Positions 1 through 12,581 of a DNA stretch of 64,000 nt are shown piece by piece; within the stretch, counting starts at the first letter, position 1; every line of letters starts with the position of its first letter. Position numbers and translations under genes: made by a program. Under the pieces are notes generated by a model. It saw only the letters and a list, made by a program, of their open reading frames with translations, had not been told where the DNA came from and searched no databases. Where the stretch lies: the NCBI RefSeq assembly GCF_002234675.1, contig NC_019881.2, positions 20,275,494-20,339,493 on the forward strand, written 5' to 3'. The stretch is from Oryzias latipes (lineage: Eukaryota > Chordata > Actinopteri > Beloniformes > Adrianichthyidae).

Positions 1-2288
1 ATGGGAAAGGGGGCGGGCTTACTCCCTGCCAACAGTCCCACCCACAACTAAGAAGTGAATTTATGACAAACTCATGCTGCTCTGCAGAAACTATGTCCTA
101 AAAAACAAGTTTTAGAAAATGTTATTTTATTTTATTTTATCTTATTAAAAAGGCCACTGGGACGCTTTGAAAATAGATCTGAGTGAGACTTTAACAACTC
201 ATGACAAGAGACGTGCAAAAACTACTGTGGCGCGTTTGCTATCGAGTTTTTATTTGACTTTGTGGGGAAAAAAACTGTGGAAACTACAACAATGCTTATC
301 AGTTTTAAGGAAAATCATTTATTTTGTCACCTTCTTATCTGTTGGCTTTAAATTTGCTGTGTATTTAGATCAATGTTCTCAGGTCCAAGTATCTTTTTAC
401 TAAAATTTTGGTTTGCAAGACAAAAAATGTGCTGCATTTCAAAATGTCATAACATTGAAAACATATTTGCCAGTGTTTTTAACTTGATGACCCATTATGA
501 AGACATTCAGCAAAGATTTTTAAAAAACTGTCATATTTGTTAGTCTGCACATGCAAATGTGTAAAAGCATATGACATGTTACTCACTACATTGACCTTTA
601 ACCTAATTAATATTGGTACTTTTTTCGCTCTGATTTTTTCTCTTTTTGCTGTAATTTTTTTCTGTGTTTGACCCAATTTAATTCCTTTTTTTGCCCTATT
701 TTCTTTTTGTTTTTAGCTTTTTCTTCTGTTTTTTTTTTTGCTCCATTCTTTTTCCAGGACTACAACAGTTGTAGTCCTACAGTGAAAAGATAAGGACGCA
801 TCTATAGCTTGCATTACTTGAACAGTCTGATTCACTTTAAAAGAAAGAGCATTGATGTTATGGATTTGGGTTAGTTTGTTTTAACAATAATTATTACTAT
901 TGGAGATTATTTAGGGTGAGTTCTCAAAGTAGGTGAAATTTATGCAAAGAACAAACCTCTCCATTCAAATTGTCCATAAGACAGTTTTACCTGGTTTATT
1001 CTCCTTTAAAAGGAGGACAGGAAACACTGTATAGATGAGATGAAACACGATTTTTCTTCACTTTTGAAATCCATCATTATTTTTCTCTTTGTCCCGGAAC
1101 ATCCATCTGGATCTCCTTACATAGTCAGATTGTTCGAATCAGTTGTTCTCTTGATGCTGTGGGAACATCTGGATCCTCTGAGCTTTATATAGACGGCGGT
1201 GCCACTGAAGGGCACAAACGGGTTGTTTTTCTCTGAAATCAATGTACAAACTGTTCTAAATCCTCCCACAAACAGCCTGTTTACTCATTTCAGCTTCCCT
1301 CGCTGCTCCTTTCAAGTAGAAATGAAGTTTCCACGTCGGCCTGTCAGTCCTCTGTGCTGTCGTTTCAGGTTTCAGCCAACGAAACAAAACACAACCAGCC
1401 TGAATTCATGTTTTCTTTGGCAGAGTAAAGGCTGTCCAGATGAGGAAAAACACCCAAAATACATTTGGTTTCATACATCAAATCCTTTCCCATATATATG
1501 GGTCACTATAGGTGAAAAAAACAGAACATCGATCATCTCTGCATGTTTGGATGAGTTGTGTGTTGCAAAAGCACAGCATGTCTCAGGTGTTAACAAAGCC
1601 TGACAGCTTTCAGTGAGCACCTCCTGGTCCTTCACACCACAACATGATGATAAGACAGGCAGATGGCCCTTTATTTAGTTTTTTCCTGGAAAAATCACCA
1701 AAGATGAGCTGTCAACGTGAGGAACATTAGCCAGAAAACACAAATAAATAAAAGGAGGCCTTGGCACCGAAAGCAGCCACAACAGAGCGATTAAAATCTC
1801 CTGAAGGCGGGATGGGAAGGCGGTTGGGGTCGGCTTTTGGCAGCTTGCTTGCTGTCAGGGAGGTGGAGAGCATTTTCCCACGTGAAGCAGGAGCCCAAAC
1901 GAGGAACATGCACGCTAAAACGCACTCGTCATTCAGCCGTTTCAGGGTTTCGTCCAGGACTCTGCATGCAGTCACGCAGTTGGAATGTTTTGTTTCTGAG
2001 GCCTTTATATCTCCTCTAAATCACCTTTAGGTAGTCTATTAAAATTGACCAAAAAGGGATTTTCACTTAAACGGACACTTCAAATACAGTCAAAGATATT
2101 TGCAAATAAAGGAGATTAATGTTTCCCTGGTCACAATTTGAAACGGCCTTTGAACTTGAGAATATAAAAAATAGTTTTCTGCGTTAGCAATTGTTTTAAA
2201 TAAAAACTAATGATCTTTGGGCTCCTCCATTTAAAGGGCTTATATCAGGCTTTTCTTAAGCCTTTTTAGAGTCATATATATCCATACA
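1..2288. other. Non-coding flank downstream of nrip2
   Basis: AT-rich sequence with a (TTTTA)n tract at 122-148. Frames of up to 134 residues begin without ATG and resemble nothing. No gene, RNA or complete mobile element recognised. Confidence 0.6.
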
Positions 2289-2290
2289 TA

Positions 2291-3010
2291 CAGTTTAAAC
2301 CAGAAATTTACATACACCACATATAAACACACATGCTCTTTTTTCTCACCGTCAGACATGAAATAAAAGTAAACTTTTCCTGTTTTAGATTACAATTAAC
2401 AAAATTATTTCTATTTGCTAAATGGCAGAATAATTAGACTGGTTTTTTTTAATTACTTTTACAAAATTCAAATGTTTACATCCATTTCATTAGTATTTGG
2501 TACTATTACCTTAAGACTGCTGTACTTGGGTCAAACGTCTTGGATTTCCTTCCACAAGTTTCCCACAAGATCTGGTAGGAATTTTGGCCCGTTCCTCCTG
2601 ACAGAAATGGTGGAACTGAGCCAAGTTTGTAGGTCGCCTTGTATGTCCACACCTTTTCATCTCTGACCATATACAGTATGTTCAGTAGAATTTAGATCTG
2701 GCCTCTGTGATGGCCACTCCAACACACCCACTTTGTCATCCTTAAGCCACGTTGTAACCCGCTTGGCAGAACGCTTCGGGCCATTGTCCATTTTGAAGAT
2801 TCATTTGCGCCCAAGCTTCAACTTTCTGGCTGATGTCTTCGGAAGTTGCTTCAATATTTCCACTTACTGTTCTTTCCTCGTGATGCCATCTATTTTGTGA
2901 AATGCACCAGTCCCTCCAGCAGCAAAACGACCCCACAACATGATGCTACCACCCCCATGTTTTACAGTTGGGATGGTGTTCCCCTTTTTTTCCTCCAAAC
3001 AACAACACAA
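2291..3010 (-). pseudogene. Tc1-like transposon remnant, 3'-end side only
   Basis: A Tc1/Sleeping Beauty-type terminal sequence begins at 2291 (cagtttaaaccagaaattta) after a TA. Reading the minus strand from about 3000 to 2492 gives the C-terminal two-thirds of a Tc1 transposase broken by stops and frameshifts, ending in GNSTKY-stop near 2492-2515. The other terminus is missing; homology stops near 3010. This is a dead fragment. Confidence 0.8.
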
Positions 3011-3379
3011 CAGCTATCAACAACAAAAACACCTTTACAAACCACAGAAAACAAGTTTATTTTTGTTCTTTAATCAATGTTTGGAAAAGTTAGGGAATAA
3101 TCAAGGGTTCAAAAGGAAGAAATAATCAAACCCATAAATTTAGTTTTCTTTTGAAACAGGGATATAGCTTTAATGGATCAGATTTATTAGCTTTTAAAGA
3201 ACACAAAACTACAACTTTAATGGAATAAACTGATTCTACATCAGCCTGGTTTGGGGGCTTTTTTTATTTCCACCAACACCACAGTGAAATTAAAATGAAT
3301 TTATAACCCTAGAAAAGACAAATTATTTAATGAATATTCATGATCTTAAAATATGAGAACAAAAAAAACACAGGAAGTC

Positions 3380-3889
3380 CTCATTACACGTTACCTTTTA
3401 TTGTTAAAATGTGTCACTAAAGGTTGGCAATCACATAAAATGGTCCTTTCAACAGTAATTTAATCCATTAAAAATGTTTCGTAGACATTTTGATATCAAT
3501 GGACCGAGTGAAAAGAAGAGGTACAGTTAAATCACATCAAAATCTGAAACTATGGTCAAAGTTTTCCCTTTGAAAAATCTTCTGAACGCTGCGAAGCACA
3601 TGAATCAAACCCAACGGAAAGCAAAATCTTACAGAGCGACCGCACTCTGGGAATTTAAGGTTTTCTGTACAAACTACACTAACTGGATGAGACGATGGAG
3701 TCATTAAAAACATGTCCAGTCTGCAAACACAAAGGTGGAAACTGGAGAGCAGCACAGGCGAAGGCTTATCCGAGCTCTGGCAGTGACAGACACCGATGAT
3801 GGTCCGGACCCAAACGGACTCCTTCCGCTCTGCTGCATCCAGCGAGGCCTGGGGAGGGCGCTGTGCTCGCTTCCGCCAGAGGAGAGGGA
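3380..3889 (-). other. nrip2: nrip2 3' untranslated region with poly(A) signal
   Basis: This follows the TGA at 3890-3892 on the minus strand. An AATAAA (plus-strand tttatt, 3397-3402) lies about 490 nt downstream of the stop, a plausible 3' end. Open frames here on either strand resemble nothing and are not called. Confidence 0.5.
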
Positions 3890-6800
3890 TCACAGGTTCT
3901 CGTTGGTGTCGTGTTGGCACCGGCTGTCGCTCCAAGTGTTCAGGAAGGGCAGCTCCTCGTCACAGCCGTGGAATTTCAGAACCCTACTGCTCAGGTCCAA
4001 GCAGCACTGTGGGGATCGAAACAGGCGAGATAGAATTAGTGCTCTGAACATTTGATGGAGGAGGTCAGAAAAACCAAGTCCCTGTTTGGAGCATCTACTG
4101 GGGGGGGTGTCAGAATCCAGGCCTCGAGGTCCGTTGTTCAACACGTTCTCCAACCAACCAGCCATCTGGGCTTTTTAACCAGAAAAAGAGGATTTTGTTG
4201 AGTTACCTTTAAAAACCCTTCAAGCGCAACTGATGACATAACAAAATTAGTTTACGGGACACATTACAAAATCAAAGATGCCTTTCATTCAATATTTATT
4301 CATTTTAATCAACAAACTGACGTTTAATTTCCTTTTTCCTCTTCTTGAGGCCCTGTTTAGTGTCTACCTGCCCCGGCAGGGAAATACTCAGATTTTCAGC
4401 TGTGAAGCAGCTGCTCCAACACGACAAGATGATAATGAAGTGTCTGCAGGCGGAATGCTTTTTTTTAACAGGAAGTGGATGTGTGCTGCTGTTAAAATGA
4501 GCAGGGAGCCTGAAGAGCAGATGGAAACACTGACGATCCAAACTGCAGTTGGAGTCATACGCTCCAGTCCTGGTTACATCTGCTGTTCCACCTTTTCACG
4601 GCTCATCTGGTGCAATAACATGTTTCTGATCCTTCAAAGTCCTCTGGTTCATGATCGGTTATTTACTTCTAGTTCGTTTTTAATCTTTTTTTGTAAGCGA
4701 GATGTGAGTCAAGGCAGCTGAAAGGGAAATTTCATTTAACCGAATTTTAAACCTCTATTACACGTTAAAAATGAACCAAACTCAGTCTTTTCTAACAGTA
4801 ATGCCACACAGCCACCACGGACGATTTGCCCATATTGCACGGATGAAAACTGATCATACAAGAAAATACGTTAGAAAAGTGAGAAAAGTTCTGAACATGA
4901 CATTTTCACAGATGTATCACGAATGAACTACGTTAAAACCACGGAAGAAGTACAGATAAACCCCGCAAAGAACGCGTAAATCTGGCCCAATTACAATATT
5001 TTAACGTGATATGTGCATTGTGCAGCGATATGAAAGTTATGCATTGGTGGTACATGCGGCAAAGGTCGGTTAGACACAAGTGGAACGGTTGTAGAATGCC
5101 ACAAATAAGTGAATGCACCTAGCAAAAATCACTCTAACAAACTTTACGTAGTCTTTTACGTTGCGTGATTCTCAAACGACCCAAAATTTTGAACAGCTCC
5201 AAACCGAATTTACGTAAAGACCTGTCGGCCGAAACCCTCAACGGACATCTGCGCATATAGACAAATGACAAACACAAGAAACGCTAATGAATTACATATA
5301 TCCCACATGTATCATGAAAAGACAGAAGTTTCATTAGTGGACATTTCGCAAATAGAGGCTGTGGGACACGGCCTCAATCTACTACTCTGTGAATTGTAAC
5401 TGATAACAACCTCCAATAATACAACTGCGCTCCTGGATTTTCCCTCCTCTTTCATTTTTTCTTCTTCAATTCGACTATTTGCAGTTTGACAGCGTTAAAA
5501 ACACACTGAAAGCCTGAAGAAAACTTACTTTGAGATCTAGCAAAGTCTGCAGACCCAGGCACAGCTCGAACGCCTCGTCCTCTGGAGAAAGTGGACAGAG
5601 AGGCGAGAAAAGAGAAACAAGTCAGACTATTATTAGAAAAGCTCTGACTCATGCTCGTTAACCCTGTGCATAAATTAGCATGAGGTTAAATCCAAACCCA
5701 TTAAACATGTCGGATCAGGAAGTTTTTTTCTTTTCTTTTTCAAAATGAGAAGTTAATCTGCAGCAACGTGGATCCGGGACTGAATTTGTGGAACTGAGTG
5801 TCATCTTCTCTGAGGATGAGCGAGTCCACACTTGAGCTGCATCACATTCATTATAAATCTGCAAGAAAGTCTGAGTATTGAGTGGAATATAATTTACTCT
5901 TGAACACGACAAGAATTATTCAGATTAAGACATCCGTACATAAGGAATTAAGCAAATGTTTGTTTTGATTTAGTTGAAAAAACATTACTTTATATTCCAT
6001 ATAAAAGATTTTTAAGTAAACATCTAAGATAATAGTTTTCTAAATTATTGCATTTTAGAGTTGAACGTTTTTACTAAAGTTGAAATTTTAAGTTGAAATT
6101 CTGATATCCAAAAGAGCAGCTAGCATGACATTTAGCATAACAACAATTTGTTTTGGTTCCCTTTGTAGATATTGAATAACTCTATATAACCAGTTGTAGT
6201 GTGTGTCATACAGGGTTTTCTCATTAACATGATCCGAACCTTCCTTTAAAAACCCACTGATAATAACTTGATCCGTATTTTCCGCTCTGTAGTGGATTCC
6301 ACTGGAGGCAGCAGAAGGACATTTCAAAATGGCTGCTTCCATGAAACACTTTTGGCGGGAAAAGATTTTTCAAACATTTGAAAACTTTTTTGTGAGAATT
6401 ACAACAGAGGATTGAGGGTGTTATTGAAGAAAATAAACAAGTAAATAAGAATAATTTTGGTAAAATTATGATAAAAATAAGTACAAGAATAATAAAAAAA
6501 ATAAGAGAATAAAATAAAAAAAGGAAAAAATTGTCAAATTTGTCAAAGTGATAAAATGATTACAAAAACATCATAAAATTATGACAAAAATAATTTTAAA
6601 CTAATGAGGAAAATTAAAACAAATGGAGGATAAAATTGTATAGAAAATTGTATGATTTCTCAGGTTGTGTTCAGTTATCTTTGAAACACGTCTAAAAAGC
6701 AGGACTTTCTTTTGAAATTACAACTTTTGTGAAGCAGAACTGTATGGCTGTATTCTTAGAAATTGCAGGGTTATTTTACTGCTTTTTTCCTCATAACTTT

Positions 6801-9800
6801 GGGTTTATTTTTCGTACAATGATGACTTTCAAAAAAATATTTTTTCAACTTCATTTTTGCATATATTTTTTTATTTGTATTCCTTTATGGTGGCCCTAAT
6901 ACTTCAGTGAGAATTACTCTTTTATTGTGAATTATTTTTAATGACTACCTGTTGTCTGGATTATTAATGATTTATAATTCAAGTTTTAACAATCTGTGGA
7001 TCTAATAGGAGACAGTGGGTAAAAAAGGTGGCATTTTTTCCTGATGTTATTACATAACATTATTTCGAACAAAAATGTAACAAATTACCCAATGGATCAT
7101 AATTGATACAATCTATATTTCATAAAAAGTGGCTTTACACATTTTCTTTTGTGAATTTCAAAAATGGGTTTGAAAAACATCTTACTTCTCCCCAAAAATT
7201 TACATTTCTGTCAATATTTGTATGCAGTAGGCTTAAAGGGTTCAAATTCTTACCTTTGACAAAAGCGGAACACCGGAGCGTCTGTCTGCCCACCTGCAGC
7301 TGCAGAGCCGTCACCGAGCTGCCGACCCCACACGGTGAACCGTCCTCGCTCGCTACCAGTCTGACAAAATACAGAAACTTTCTGGATCTCACATTTGAAT
7401 ACATCAGTAACTATTGTCTCCTCCTAACAGATCAGGTTCTGGACACAGAACATTATCAAAACCTCTGCAGCTGCAGTTTAGTGAAACTAGGAATATAAAA
7501 GGGGTACAAATATGATTTAGAAAGTTTCTCTGCTTAACTAAACAATTTGTAGTATTTTGAATGACGAAGGATTGGCTGTTTGGCTAAACAGAAACAAAAC
7601 TGGGGTTATTGTTGCCACAGAGCTTTAGTCTGTTCATCTAAAAACCACCAACCATTTTAGAAAAGTGCGTGCAGTGACAGACACAGGAGTATTTTTAATA
7701 AACACGTCAAGGCAGCCACAAAATCAGCTGACTATCATCCTAAAAATATCAAGCATCTGATGTCTAAGAAGGACCCAGAGAAACGACTCTATGCCTCCAA
7801 ATTCAGTCGACTTGCGGTTTCTCTACCAAAACAGTAAACCACATCAGTCCGGTCTAAGGTCTGCCGACCGGCTGTCTGAAGACGGACTTTAAAGTTCTGT
7901 TGCTGTTTTAATGGTGAACAGGAGGAGTTTGAATTGGATTCTGGAGGTTATGGGGAGCCAGTGCAGCTGGTGGAGATAAGGAGCTATCTAGGATGACACC
8001 CAGACTCTTCACCTTAGGGGAGGGGGAGACAGAAGACGAATCGATGGAAAGAGTAAGACTTGTGGCTTTGGGGTGGGTGGATTATGAACAGACGAGAAGT
8101 AGATCGGTTTTATCACTATTGAGTTTGAGAAGGTTTAAGGTGAACCAGTTTTTGATTTCAGATAGACAGGAGTGGAGGGAGGAGGGGGGAAAAGAGGAGT
8201 CAGGTTTGCTTGATACATAGAGCTGGGTGTCATCGGCAAAACAGTGAAAATTAACATTATATTTACGAGAGATATTGCCATGGGGTAGAAGATAAGTAAT
8301 GAAAAGAAGAGGACCAAGGACAAAACCTTGGGGACACCAGAAGAGATAGAGGAAGGCTGAGATTCAAATGATTTAAGCTGAATGAATTGGGTGCGGTCTG
8401 AGAGGTAGGGTTGAAATCCTATCATCTCTTTGTTTACACTCTCTCCCTCTAGCTTACAGTCCCTCACACCCCCAACCTCACATTACCAGTGCAACAAAAA
8501 TGGTTAGCAATATTGGAGCTAACCAGCAGTACAGTTTGGAGCCAGATGTCAGGTCAGACTGAATATTAATTTACTGAATAAGTAAATATTTGCAACTTTA
8601 AGCCTAATTTTCTTTATAAATGTCCTCCATCACCAGAAAATACCACAAAAACATGTTAAAAACTCCAAAACCCTTTTTTTTTGTTATCAAAGTGGGTCTT
8701 TAAATGTTTTACGTGAAGCACAGTGCAATTTGTCTTTGTACTCAAAATGAACTCGACAGACAAACCTGCCTTATCGTTATGTGGAGCAGTTGGAGTTACT
8801 GAAAAAATTGGCGTCACAGCTGAACATCTTTTACCTCTTAAGCTCCAGGAAACGCAGAATGGAATAAAATGAAAGGAAGGAAAATGGTCGAAGCTGTTTC
8901 CTGATCTGGATCTGTCACAGGCCTGGACGGCTCCCTGATTTAAAGGTTTCGCAAAACGGCAGTGAAACCCTGTTTGCTGGTCTTTAAATTCTGCTCACAG
9001 TTGTGGAAAAGTCCCACTGTCTCTGGTTCTGTCAGAGCTCCAGGAATCTGCTTCTGATGTTCAGGAGTCAGAGCTGTAAGGGGGCAGGGAGCGGACAGCG
9101 ACGGTTCTTACCCCAGCCTTCGGCAGCAGGAGGTGGAGATGTGGTTGTGTGGACTGCTGGTGTTGATGGAAGCCTTGACTTCTGTCTCACAGCACTGTGG
9201 GGGAGACATGAGGAGGAGGGGGGGGGGGGGGGGGGGGGGTCATGTCAGTTTGATTTTTCCACCTTGCTCCAGCATGAGTGCATGCAAGGAAATGATTAGT
9301 CACACAAGCAACAGAACGCAGTGATCTGCTCTTTGGAACCGGCCTGTTCATCTGCCATGAAGCAGGAAGTCAATTATTTATCAGTGGACCCTCCAGATGT
9401 TTGGTTCTGGTAATCGGTATCGATTCTGAGACTTGGTGTTGAAGTCCAACACTTGAGTTAAAGATTACAGACCACACGAGTTGTTTTTACAGACTCTAAA
9501 CGATCGGGAAAACATTTAGCTGCTGAAGAAGCTTTTTCTGGTGTGTTTGGTGAGTGCACTTTGATGTTTCAGGCTCACGCTTCACCGAAGCATGAAATAT
9601 TAAGCAGGTGAGACACATGAGCAGGTTGGACACGCTGGTCCACACAGCGGGGAAGGAAAATAAGTGATGGGATTTATGACCACGAGCACTCATATCTGTT
9701 TTGATGACAATTCCCTCCCTGCTCCCGAACTATTACGATATAATGACCGTAATTTCCGGACTATAAGACGCCACTTTTGGATTTTATTGAATGAAAAAGA

Positions 9801-12550
9801 GAATATGGCAGTTATTTATAGTTTCTGGACAAAAGCAATGTTTTATTTTAAAAGTGAGGCGGAAGATGAACGTAGATCAGACGGAGGACCCGCTGCGGCA
9901 GTTTAGGCATCAGGAATCCAGTAACTATGAAACCGATTTGTAATTTATTTTGGGATGGGGAGTGACAGGATTTTATAGAACAACAAGACAACAACAATGT
10001 TGTCTAGAAATTGCGGAAACCCAGCGCTGCACCGCGAAAGTCCTGCCCGCCGCCATTGCGGTAGAAGAGTGGAAAAGTAATAAATAAGAACATTTTACTA
10101 GGACCATATATACATCCACTGTGTTTTGACGATGCAAACCTTGGTATATGGTAAATGGCGTATACTTGTATACCGCTTTTCTACCTTCCTTTCTACCTTT
10201 CTACCTTGGCTCATCCGAGCTCCTGTACCTGACCGTGTACCTCGTCTCTGGCTTGCCTCTACTACTGCTCCTACACCTGGCTGTGGATCCTGTCTCCGGC
10301 GCGTCTCACGCCCCCAGCCGTCCCCCAACTTCAACTGGATGAAGATCATTTGCTGGACTTTAAACATGTAGTTGTAGAGTTAGATAAGTTACTTCTTCTC
10401 TATGATTTCTGGTACATCACCTGTCCGCCATAAGTTTTTAAGTGATTGAACTACGTCAAATTCAGGCGCAGAAGGCGGGGCTTGTTTGAGTTCTTAAGTA
10501 TGCTTCCATTTAAAACAGGGGTGTCAGGTTCCAGGCCTCGAGGGCCTTATTTGCTGCTGATTACCTGGTTCAGTGTTTGGTGTTTGTGTTTGGGGTTTGT
10601 CGGAAAAACGTGGGAAGCCAACCCACACCTGCTTTAGATAAACTAAACATGTTTGCACTTTTGCCTCTTCTTTATTTTCCTCTTTAAAGTTTTTTTTTAT
10701 GCGACTGAGAATTGGGGACTGCATGATGCAGCTTTGAAAAGATGCATTTCATGCAACCCCGCTTTAGATGATCTTACATGATCTCACTGATCTCACTGTG
10801 CTGCACGCTTTACATAGTGCTACGCTTTAGCTCAAACACCCCCAGGGTCACTTTATTTTTGAAGAGGATATGGTTGTAAGGGGTTACCTTAACCAAATTT
10901 TGAGTTAAAAGCAGACAGACTTCATTTTTATTGAATATAATCTGATCTGAATCTAATCTTTTTTTGATGAATCTGTTAAATACTTTGTATTTGAACTGGT
11001 AAAGCATAACTAATTCTAAATAGAAGTATAGAACTGAATTATGGAACGAAAATAAAAACATTAAGTAAAATAGAAAACACACATCATTTTTATTTTTAGG
11101 TTGCGTTCAAGCTAACTGTGTTTAGCTTTAATGACATAAATTCCAAAAAATAAATGCAAGTATTGATGCTTCACTAGGCTACAGTCAATTATCTACTGTA
11201 CCTTTTAATGTGAAAAAACGTGTTATTAAAACCAGACTTTCTAAAGAAAAACTCTCTATGATAGTCTAACAGCCTTTCATTACTTTTTTCAGGCTCCAGA
11301 TTGAGAGTAGTTTTGCTAGCAGGCAGCCTGACCTAATTTCCGGTGACATTTATTTTTCCCTTTTTATCTTGCAGCTGCTCTGAAGCCTGCGGGGCTCCTG
11401 GTGTCACAGGCTGCACACGCCGCAGACTGAGAAACGTCTAACGCTGCATCTAACGCTGCCTCCCCGCTCATACTCAACCCTGAACGCCAGCAAATGCCGC
11501 CCTGCTAGTTTGAGGGTTTTCCTGAGTGCATATGGCAGCTCTGCATGCATGTGGGATGAACCGCATGGAGCGCCACCCGCGCAGTCTGCATGCATCACAT
11601 TAGACTCTCTCTGAGAAAAACACATCCTGACTGAAGGCTCCATGTGAAACAAACTCAACCCAGTAGCTGCACATCAAGACCGAGTCTATAGGTTGGGATC
11701 CTATATGAGGCAAAAGACGCAGAAAGATCCGGAATACAATCTGGATCCATTTTTAATCGGTTAACCCTTAGTCGTCTGATGCCTTTTTTAGTTGTTTTTT
11801 TTACAACTTGACAATTAGCTCTAATAATTTGCCTTAATAGCTGTTTGTTGTTGTGACATAATATCCATCTTTTACAAATATATGTTCATCATATTACACA
11901 ATAATGTCACAATAAACCTAAAACTGCATCAGGAAACCCAATTCCGAATAGTAAATTTTGTTTTGCAAAAATAAATACAATCAGAACCCATAGCAAGTGC
12001 TGTAGAACCTGCAGGTGCTACCTGTCCTAGCTGCCCCTTGAAACACATCCACCCACCTACCCACTGGCTGAGCATCTGCTACATGCCCCTCACCCTCCCC
12101 TTCTGCCCCTACCAGCTTGGTCAAAGCTGCAGGGGACGAATTATTTTAAAAAATAGCCTTTTTTTTCTTTTCAAAATAGCAGCTCTTCTGTTGGTTTTAT
12201 CTCCATAGCAACGATATAATTTTTGGGTCGCATGGGGGTGATGAACAGGTCTATGTAATTTTAAGAAGAATCGACAGAAGTAAATTTTTCAATTTCCTTA
12301 GCAACGTGGGTTTTTGTTCACCACGCCCACATTCCCAATTATATAGTGTCATTTCTACATAATTGTAAGAAAAAAATTGTGATTGGCCAACTCTCTGCGT
12401 AGTTCAGAGACTACTGAGGGTTTTGTTTCAATTACTATTTTCATTTTTAGTTGAAGCTCAGTAAACTTTATGATACAAGTTAATATCAACAGATCAGCTG
12501 TTGGTTCACTGATATTGAAAAACAGATTTTAGATCGTATTTGCCCCCCCC

Positions 12551-12581
<31 letters not shown>

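Noticed and set aside
1199..1603. Plus-strand open frame of 134 residues
   Set aside because: It begins without ATG, has no recognisable domain and no conserved splice signals.
6088..6342. Minus-strand open frame of 84 residues in nrip2 intron 4, considered as an extra nrip2 exon
   Set aside because: Exons 4 and 5 already join in phase at the conserved [17 protein letters not shown] junction, and no family sequence corresponds to it.
11404..11658. Minus-strand Cys-rich open frame
   Set aside because: No acceptor or donor in phase with nrip2 exons 2 and 3 and no recognisable homology.
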